Source of the DNA: a virus
DNA: 64,000 bases
Strand: one strand, 5' to 3'
IMG/VR virus record: IMGVR_UViG_3300042261_001309
Location: 62,001-126,000 of that record
Shown here piece by piece: positions 58,512 to 64,000 of the stretch (the first letter of the stretch is position 1; each line of letters opens with the position of its first letter). The translations under genes were made by a program, and so were the position numbers. The notes under the pieces are model-generated. The model was not told the DNA's origin, searched no databases, and saw nothing but the letters and a program-made list of their open reading frames with translations.

Positions 58512-59476
58512 TTTTTTGGATAAACTTGATTTAACGTATCGTACAATACTTCATCCGCACTGCGGCTGTTGGTTGAAAATAACCGATTGCGTAATAACCA
58601 ATCAGCTAAATACGCGGCGGCGCCAACTTTACCACCACGAGCTACCCTATTTTTTAAAACTTTACCCATTGTTGGAGCTTTGACCGCTTTTTCTGCGTGC
58701 TCAAAAAATCGCGTAGCTATTGGGTCTTTCACGTTATCTTTTAACTTAGCTAATATATCCAACCTATCGGCCGGATTCATACGATTTAAAAACGCTTTAA
58801 CCGCTTGAGACGTATTCGCATCGTATAACCCTTGAGTACCAGCCATAGCTTGCAGCTTATTAAGATTCTTCAATTCAGCTAAACCAGCATGACGGCCATA
58901 CTGCTTCTGAAGCTTCGCTAAATCAGCAAAACCAACTTGTTTGCCAAGCAATTGCTGAAGATCGTTCAGATTGCCTATGCCTACTTGAGTAGCTGTGCCT
59001 AGCCCGCCTTTAGGTGCATTAACTGCTGCTTCAAACGCAGCTAAAGCCTTACGATTAGCCGGCATCCAATTGGTCAACCATTTAAGTGGTCCTGTACCAA
59101 CTGCAGCCGCAGTGCCTAGAGCTAGCGGATAGCTAGCCGCACCACGCACAGTATTTACTGCTTTTGCTGCCGGAACTACCACGCCAGACATGAGCTTGGC
59201 GCCAACACCAGGGGCTGGTGCGGCAACACCAAAAATGCCTAATTCTTTTACTTTATTTACTAGGTCCGAAACTACACCTTTTTGCGCATAGTTACTTCCC
59301 AATGCGCCGCCAGCTAGTCCTCCAAGTAAACTGCCTTGAGCTAGCTGACTTAAAAACCTTCGTCGACGATCACCGGCCGATTCATTTGGCTGCCGACCCG
59401 ATCCGGCTAAACTTAAACCTAACCCACCAATACCGGCGCCGGTTAATGCACCAATTAATTCTGGAGATAATGGCAT
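58508..59476 (-). CDS. Gly/Ala-rich hydrophobic protein of the head module
   Basis: 322 residues. Hydrophobic Gly/Ala-rich segments at the N-terminus (LIGALTGAGIGGLGLSLAGS, GSLLGGLAGGALGSNY) and near residues 95-125 (VVVPAAKAVNTV...YPLALGTAAAVG) suggest membrane-active or packing helices. The rest is helical (DLQQLLGKQVGFADLAKLQK, VKAFLNRMNPADRLDILAKL). Such 'glycine-zipper' proteins in head blocks may be ejected internal proteins that help DNA cross the membrane; this is inferred. The gene overlaps the protease start by 4 nt. Confidence 0.5.
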   Translation of the reverse strand: MPLSPELIGALTGAGIGGLGLSLAGSGRQPNESAGDRRRRFLSQLAQGSLLGGLAGGALGSNYAQKGVVSDLVNKVKELGIFGVAAPAPGVGAKLMSGVVVPAAKAVNTVRGAASYPLALGTAAAVGTGPLKWLTNWMPANRKALAAFEAAVNAPKGGLGTATQVGIGNLNDLQQLLGKQVGFADLAKLQKQYGRHAGLAELKNLNKLQAMAGTQGLYDANTSQAVKAFLNRMNPADRLDILAKLKDNVKDPIATRFFEHAEKAVKAPTMGKVLKNRVARGGKVGAAAYLADWLLRNRLFSTNSRSADEVLYDTLNQVYPKK

Positions 59477-59480
59477 ATGC

Positions 59481-60806
59481 TTAAACTGTATAATTTACGT
59501 TATGACTGAAATTACCTGTAACATCTTTAGCTGCCTCGGTGCGCAACAATTTCAATGCTGCATCTACCCGAGCGAAAATACCGTCACGAAAATACTGAAT
59601 CTTAATTCGGCCGTTAGAACCTGGCTGTACCGGTACGTACCAAGTATCACCAGCGAATAAGCCCGTTGGGAAAGTTAAATTAGCGCCATTATCAACTGCA
59701 GCCATTTTAGCCGTAAGCCCAAGCGTACCAATATTATAATAAACGTTAGCTGAGGAAGTCTTAGGTAATACGTCAATGTAATTACCATCGATGCTTTCAA
59801 CTGTGCTTATCCGTAACTTGCCACAAGTGGCAGCATTATTACCGGTATACCAAGGACCAGCCCGAACAACTGATAAGATATATGTGGCATCACTTGCGCC
59901 GGCATATGCCTCAATGTCCGCGATAGCTGGAATGCACGTATTATATACAAACGTTGCTTGGGTACCGAGAGCTTCGCCACAATCTAAAGCGTCAACCATA
60001 ACCAGTAATTCGTCAGCTGTGGTTAATTGATCTGTAGTGTTGGTGTAGCCAGAATCAAAGACTACGCTTACTACGTCGCCTGCGCTTAAATTAGCTGTCC
60101 CAAATCCAAACAACTTACCGCCATGCATCGTCCAAGTAGGTGTACCGGAAGAACTAATAACTACTGTATCTGTACCTGTGCCTGAACCGATTGTGGCTTT
60201 TAATGTAATATCGTTACCGGACACTGTCTTAACAAAATAAGCTTTATTCTCCTGTAAACCAGTAGGAAGTTCAGCATCTGCACCAGCAGTAAAATAAACC
60301 GGAGAATCTACAGCCAATGTATTATCTGGAACGGTAATAGTATAATTACTAGTATTGATTCCTAGATTTGATTCAGAAAACAACGACTGCAAGATAACTA
60401 CATTAGGCGCCGTTACGTAGCTACTTGTACCTGGACTGGTAATTGTTACCGGCCCGCTATAATCTGTTGAACCGGTATTGGCCCTAGCATTTACTTTAAA
60501 ATACGGGCCAGTATAACCGTCAGCCCAAGCAGAACCAGTAGCGGCAAACATTGGGTCTTCTACACTAAACGTCTTCACATACGGAAAACCAGCCTTGAGC
60601 CGAATATACTCGTCAGCCAATGTAAAAGCGTTAAGATCTCCTTCAGGCCCAAAAGATCCGCCAATGTTAATAAGCGGATCGCCAAACTTACCGATTAATT
60701 CAAGATCGGACTTATTCCAAGTATCCCACAAAAACCTAAAAATATAGGTATCGTCGACGACTTGCTGCTCAACCTTTAAAATGTCGTTAGTATAAATAGT
60801 AGCCAT
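59481..60806 (-). CDS. Structural protein sharing two domains with the tail sheath
   Basis: 441 residues. The N-terminus (DTYIFRFLWDTWNKSDLELIG, about 18-38) is unlike a sheath. The middle and end share two modules with the sheath: the dispersed beta module (NYTITVPDNTLAVDSPVYF ... KAYFVKTVSGNDITLKA), and SVVRAGPWYTGNNAATC ... GTLGLTAKMAAVDNG, matching YTITVTRGGLFYTGSGDETT ... GTKGLTAKFATT of the sheath. The C-terminus has IKIQYFRDGIFARVDAALKL. It lies in the head block, so it may be a head-surface or neck protein carrying the same decoration as the sheath. Confidence 0.6.
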   Translation of the reverse strand: MATIYTNDILKVEQQVVDDTYIFRFLWDTWNKSDLELIGKFGDPLINIGGSFGPEGDLNAFTLADEYIRLKAGFPYVKTFSVEDPMFAATGSAWADGYTGPYFKVNARANTGSTDYSGPVTITSPGTSSYVTAPNVVILQSLFSESNLGINTSNYTITVPDNTLAVDSPVYFTAGADAELPTGLQENKAYFVKTVSGNDITLKATIGSGTGTDTVVISSSGTPTWTMHGGKLFGFGTANLSAGDVVSVVFDSGYTNTTDQLTTADELLVMVDALDCGEALGTQATFVYNTCIPAIADIEAYAGASDATYILSVVRAGPWYTGNNAATCGKLRISTVESIDGNYIDVLPKTSSANVYYNIGTLGLTAKMAAVDNGANLTFPTGLFAGDTWYVPVQPGSNGRIKIQYFRDGIFARVDAALKLLRTEAAKDVTGNFSHNVNYTV

Positions 60807-60819
60807 ATTAACTCGTTAT

Positions 60820-62178
60820 TTACTTAATTGGATTGGCAGGTGACCCAATGCCTTCGCGCAGCAGCTTTTGTTTTGAAAAGTCAGTGTCAGTATCAATTAA
60901 CTGTTTAGCATCAAAGGGTGACAATGCTTGACCAGCTGTCCTAGCTCGCAACTCGCTGCGCACTACTTCTTTTTCTTTGGACAACTCAGGAGCGACACGC
61001 AAAAACTGCTGATAAGCATCAACAATCTGTTTGGGATCCAAGCCAGATAAAACAGGGTCAGTTACAATCAGTTCCTGCAACATAAGCTTACGCTCAAGAT
61101 TGTCAGAAGGTGAAGCAGAAGGAAGCATACTCTTTGGTGCGCCTTCAGCCGTAACAGTATTTTGTACTGTGCTAACAAGGCCATCAAGAATACCAGCACT
61201 CTTTTCCCACGCTGCTTCAAAGCCAATCTTCAATTTAGCTCGTTCCCATACCGGATCTACAAACTTAGGTTCTGCCACAACCTTTTCTTCCGCTTGCTTT
61301 TCGGCTGGCGCAGGTTCAACTTGATCTAAACTCTCACCAATCGTCTTGCGCAAATCAGTTACACCAGTCAGGTATTCCTCCATCTTGGCTTTCTTTTCAA
61401 GAACCACGGCGTTGGTTTTATTCCATTCGCTGGCATGCTTTAGAAACTTATTAAAAGTAAGCACTTCCTGGCACTCGTCAAAAAAGCGATATTTGTCGTC
61501 ATGTACACCGCGCTTTTCTTTCAACCCGGCAGTCTTATGAATAAAGTCCAAATAAGGCAAAGCCCGATCTTTGTGTAAAGCGTAAGCTTGGGATTCAAAC
61601 TCTTCGAAAGGCGTACGATAGGCGGCTTCTTTCTTAAAATGCCCAACCAAGGACATCAAAGAATTGTACATCTTATCCTGTGCGTCATGCTGGGCTACTT
61701 TGGCGTTTAGCAATTCCTGTTCAAAGTCAATTCGGCTATTTTCGAAGTCGTCCCACCGGCTTTGCAATGAACGCGTATTTTCCAGATTATACTGCGCTTC
61801 TTTTTTTAGCTGCACATAGGCTGCCTTAATGTTGGTGCGAGTAGAAAATTTATTAAAGTCAGGGATATCTTCATACATATCCACACTGACATGCTGGCTG
61901 GCCTTCTTGGTTGAGGTATCTTCCAAAAATAAGTCAGACGCAACTTTAGCCGCGTCAACAATTGGAAAATCAGCATCTTTGGCATCTGGATTATTTTTGA
62001 AGTGATTGTATGTGAGGGCTACGTTTATCACTTCCGAGGCACGTTTAATAAGATGCGTATTTAAATTCATCTCTTCGGCAATCTTGGTCACCGCTTCCTG
62101 CGGGGCTAGTTTTTCCTTATTGATGACAGAAGTAATACGCTCAACTGCCTGTTTCAGAATTTTTTCGGGAGCTTTCAT
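60820..62178 (-). CDS. Hypothetical charged helical protein, probably virion-associated
   Basis: 452 residues, rich in Lys/Glu/Ala, almost wholly helical (APEKILKQAVERITSVINKE, DDFENSRIDFEQELLNAKVA). A middle acidic linker (EPAPAEKQAEEKVVAEPKF) and a C-terminal part with LVSTVQNTVTAEGAPKSMLP and 'DPKQIVDAYQQFLRVAPEL' follow. No enzymatic motif. Next to head genes in the same orientation (13 nt spacing). Candidate internal head or scaffold-associated protein. Confidence 0.5.
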   Translation of the reverse strand: MKAPEKILKQAVERITSVINKEKLAPQEAVTKIAEEMNLNTHLIKRASEVINVALTYNHFKNNPDAKDADFPIVDAAKVASDLFLEDTSTKKASQHVSVDMYEDIPDFNKFSTRTNIKAAYVQLKKEAQYNLENTRSLQSRWDDFENSRIDFEQELLNAKVAQHDAQDKMYNSLMSLVGHFKKEAAYRTPFEEFESQAYALHKDRALPYLDFIHKTAGLKEKRGVHDDKYRFFDECQEVLTFNKFLKHASEWNKTNAVVLEKKAKMEEYLTGVTDLRKTIGESLDQVEPAPAEKQAEEKVVAEPKFVDPVWERAKLKIGFEAAWEKSAGILDGLVSTVQNTVTAEGAPKSMLPSASPSDNLERKLMLQELIVTDPVLSGLDPKQIVDAYQQFLRVAPELSKEKEVVRSELRARTAGQALSPFDAKQLIDTDTDFSKQKLLREGIGSPANPIK

Positions 62179-62227
62179 GTGTTGATATTCTTAAACTATT
62201 TTAGCGAGTTAACACAATCGAATCAAA

Positions 62228-63289
62228 CTATTGTTGCGCTTCTGTATTTAACTCGTAAAACGGTTTAAAAGTGGGATTGGCATCTTTATGGCTTAATTCA
62301 TTAACGGTGGCCTTGAGTAGCTTTAAATCTTCGTCCAATGGATCGTTCACGTTGCCTACGTTGATTTCCCGCTTAAGCTTCTCAACGTGCAATTCCATTA
62401 ATTTCTGTTCCTGCTGCTTTACCTTAAGCTCTTCCCTTTGTACATTTAAACGAGCCAGATCACTAATAATGCGATTATACACAATAGCATCTTTATGCGA
62501 CCTGGTAGAAAATTGAATATTGAAAGTATTAACTAAAGCCGACTTGGCTAGGAAATCTGTTACTTGTGTGCGCTCGTCATCGTCTAAATCGAATCCACAT
62601 ACCTGGGCCTTAAGACCTAAGGCACCTAAATCAAAAACTCGTTTATACAGCGAAAATTCATCCTGCTTAATATCTCCATTATTTGTCAGCTGTACCAGTA
62701 AAGCCCAACGAGCGACTTTATCTTTGGGGAAATAATCAAAGTCGAAAAATATATAGTGTAAGGCCTGAATGGTTTTTATGGGCAACTTCCACTTAACCGC
62801 AATCTTACTATCCGGTTCTCCCGCAAATATCTGATAACCAATAAACCGCTTTATCTGCCCGTAGCTTTCATTTATATGCAATTGAATGGCGGCCGCGATA
62901 TACGGGTTAGGCTCAATATTGAACACATGCTTAATTAATCGCTTAAGCCACTTGTCGTTCAGGCCTTTCAGCTTTTTAACATTCCAGTTAACGAAATTAG
63001 TATACTCGGAAATATTCTCTACCCTTACCCGATTGCCTATACGTGACTTCCAAATCTTATTGGCTATTACAGCTAAATTATCCGGTAGTGTATTAAACAC
63101 CTTCGGATACTTAATTACCGTATAATCCAATCCTTTGGAAATTACCCTGGTCAGGTTATTTGCGTTATCCTCTTTTCGACTTCGATAATCCTTAAAATTA
63201 AACTTTTCAGGATTTTTAATCGCCTCGTATCGCCAAGCCGGATTTTGAAATGGCGTGCCTATTTTTTGATTTGGAACTTGAGCTGTCAC
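62228..63289 (-). CDS. Hypothetical protein of the head module
   Basis: 353 residues. Mostly helical and basic. N-terminal region Pro/Asn-rich with FQNPAWRYEAIKNPEKFNFK, middle part with PNPYIAAAIQLHINESYG and KWKLPIKTIQALHYIFFDFDYFP, then a long charged coiled-coil at the C-terminus (RLNVQREELKVKQQEQKLM, ELHVEKLKREINVGN). IQALHYIFFDFDYFP recalls a 'i..lh..fFdf..~p....~~~.L' pattern seen in small phage 'maturation' proteins, a weak link. Preceded by a hairpin (63298-63323). Confidence 0.5.
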   Translation of the reverse strand: MTAQVPNQKIGTPFQNPAWRYEAIKNPEKFNFKDYRSRKEDNANNLTRVISKGLDYTVIKYPKVFNTLPDNLAVIANKIWKSRIGNRVRVENISEYTNFVNWNVKKLKGLNDKWLKRLIKHVFNIEPNPYIAAAIQLHINESYGQIKRFIGYQIFAGEPDSKIAVKWKLPIKTIQALHYIFFDFDYFPKDKVARWALLVQLTNNGDIKQDEFSLYKRVFDLGALGLKAQVCGFDLDDDERTQVTDFLAKSALVNTFNIQFSTRSHKDAIVYNRIISDLARLNVQREELKVKQQEQKLMELHVEKLKREINVGNVNDPLDEDLKLLKATVNELSHKDANPTFKPFYELNTEAQQ

Positions 63290-63297
63290 AACTAGAA

Positions 63298-63323
63298 AGG
63301 CCTAAGAAAGATATCTTAGGCCT
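63298..63323 (-). terminator. Hairpin between two head-module genes
   Basis: AGGCCTAAGA (63298-63307) pairs with TCTTAGGCCT (63314-63323), a perfect 10-bp stem with a 6-nt loop. The minus-strand sequence after it (TTCTAG) lacks a strong U-tract, so it may act as a processing site or weak terminator. Confidence 0.55.
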
Positions 63324-63347
63324 GCAAAAACTTACATGTATTTATTC

Positions 63348-64000
63348 TTAGGCCATGCCTTGAGGCATTGGCGGGGCACCTGAAGCTTCTCCAGCCTCTT
63401 CACCGTGGTCAGCTTGAAACGCCTGAATCAATGCCGCTAGCTCTTGGGGATCAATTTGCTGATCTGCGCCTTGAGATGGCGCCTGTACACCTTGAGGAAG
63501 CCCACCACCTTTTTGAATTTCAGCTAGGAGCAGTTCAATAAGCCGGGCTTCGTCTTCTTCAGACATCTGCTCGTTTTGACCTTCTGCTGATTCTTCAGGC
63601 ATTCCTGGAGGAGTACCTTGAGGGCCAGGACCACCTTGAGCTAGTGCATCCATAGGGCCGGCAGCTTTAAACAATTCGCCAGCTTCTTTTTGAGATAGCC
63701 CAGCATTTTTGGCCTCTTTGCAAAAACCGTTGAAAAAAGCCAACTTATAAATAGATTCTTGATTTAACATATTTTCTGAACTTTGTTTCTCTTTTTTATC
63801 TTCTTGTTTTTTAGGTCCGTCAATTAAACGTTTCGCACCACGATATCCACCGTAAGCAGCAGCAGTCGCAGCTGCAACGTTTAGCGGATTTACATGATGA
63901 TCCCGTGAGCCGGGATTTAGCATATTTTCTTTAAGCTTTTTAGCTAGCTCTGGCAACGTATCTGCGCTTGCACTTTGTTTAAAAAGGTTTGGAGTAGTCA
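63348..64000 (-). CDS. Virion-type protein with 'AGLSxxEA' unit, 5' end outside window
   Basis: The frame is open to the right edge of the window; at least 217 residues are visible and the true start is outside. Visible: TPNLFKQSASADTLPEL, a Gly/Ala stretch (AAATAAAYGGYRGAK), KLAFFNGFCKEAKNAGLSQK, then a Pro/Gly/Gln-rich C-terminus (GPGPQGTPPGMPEESAEGQN) with EEDEARLIELLLAEI. The TTG at 63956 is only an internal codon. Low-complexity tail and unit shared with the 55658-55912 protein suggest a flexible virion or assembly protein. Confidence 0.6.
   Translation of the reverse strand, partial: TTPNLFKQSASADTLPELAKKLKENMLNPGSRDHHVNPLNVAAATAAAYGGYRGAKRLIDGPKKQEDKKEKQSSENMLNQESIYKLAFFNGFCKEAKNAGLSQKEAGELFKAAGPMDALAQGGPGPQGTPPGMPEESAEGQNEQMSEEDEARLIELLLAEIQKGGGLPQGVQAPSQGADQQIDPQELAALIQAFQADHGEEAGEASGAPPMPQGMA

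Noticed and set aside
1-64000. TAG recoding (alternative genetic code) for the whole phage
   Set aside because: Many good genes end in TAG at the expected position, for example the Mre11-like gene, the GHMP kinase, baseplate J and the HNH gene, so TAG is a normal stop here.
1-64000. tRNA genes and CRISPR arrays
   Set aside because: No cloverleaf-type sequence or regularly spaced direct repeats were noticed, although a by-eye search can miss tRNAs.

Overview
This window is a 64 kb stretch of a large tailed phage (myovirus) genome. It carries a contractile-tail gene set (sheath, tube, OB-fold spike, gp25-like and baseplate-J-like proteins), a head module (major capsid protein, prohead protease, scaffold-like protein) and a large terminase. 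Nearly all genes lie on the minus strand in tightly overlapping operons (ATGA/TAATG junctions). Only the terminase (11053-12756) and one replication-like gene (15802-17082) are on the plus strand. The code is standard: TAA, TGA and TAG all terminate genes. No tRNA or CRISPR array was seen. The host cannot be named. A phage-encoded signal-peptide/beta-barrel outer-membrane-like protein suggests a diderm (Gram-negative type) host, and the gene content resembles environmental huge or jumbo phages.

Region 1 (about 1-10.1 kb, minus strand) is metabolic. It has a Rad50/SbcC-like ATPase and an Mre11/SbcD-like nuclease with a tiny membrane protein between them, an outer-membrane-like barrel with its own terminators, and a cassette of DUF2997-like, DUF1257/Ycf35-like and DUF3150-like proteins plus a Ycf46-type AAA+ ATPase. 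The AAA+ gene is split by a 1,050-nt group I intron carrying an HNH endonuclease. P1 and P10 pairings can be read directly and fix both splice sites.

Region 2 (10.1-17.3 kb) holds an AT-hook protein, the plus-strand terminase, a GHMP-type sugar kinase operon running tail-to-tail into the terminase, a putative virion protein, and a divergent plus-strand gene with a primase/helicase-like character, ending in a terminator and an AT-rich repeat-bearing gap.

Region 3 (17.3-47.3 kb, minus strand; transcription runs from high to low coordinates) is the tail module. In transcription order it encodes neck proteins, tail sheath, tail tube, spike, two tail chaperone frames linked by a probable -1 frameshift, tape measure, hub proteins, a sigma-70-like factor, gp25-like protein, baseplate J, a gp7-like wedge, a fibre-like protein and five tandem paralogues sharing an N-terminal N-x-x-R-x-Y-P-x-K motif.

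Region 4 (47.3-52.3 kb) is a cargo island between neck and capsid genes: a LigD-type phosphoesterase-ligase fusion, a DNA methyltransferase with a GNAT-like partner, a small ORF and a LAGLIDADG endonuclease. Strong terminators flank the methyltransferase-to-endonuclease part and two TTGACA promoters lie inside it.

Region 5 (52.3-64 kb) is the head module: major capsid protein, decoration-like protein, small proteins, a scaffold-like protein with an internal 50-residue duplication, a metalloprotease-motif gene broken by an in-frame amber codon, the prohead protease and several probable virion proteins. The last gene runs off the right edge.
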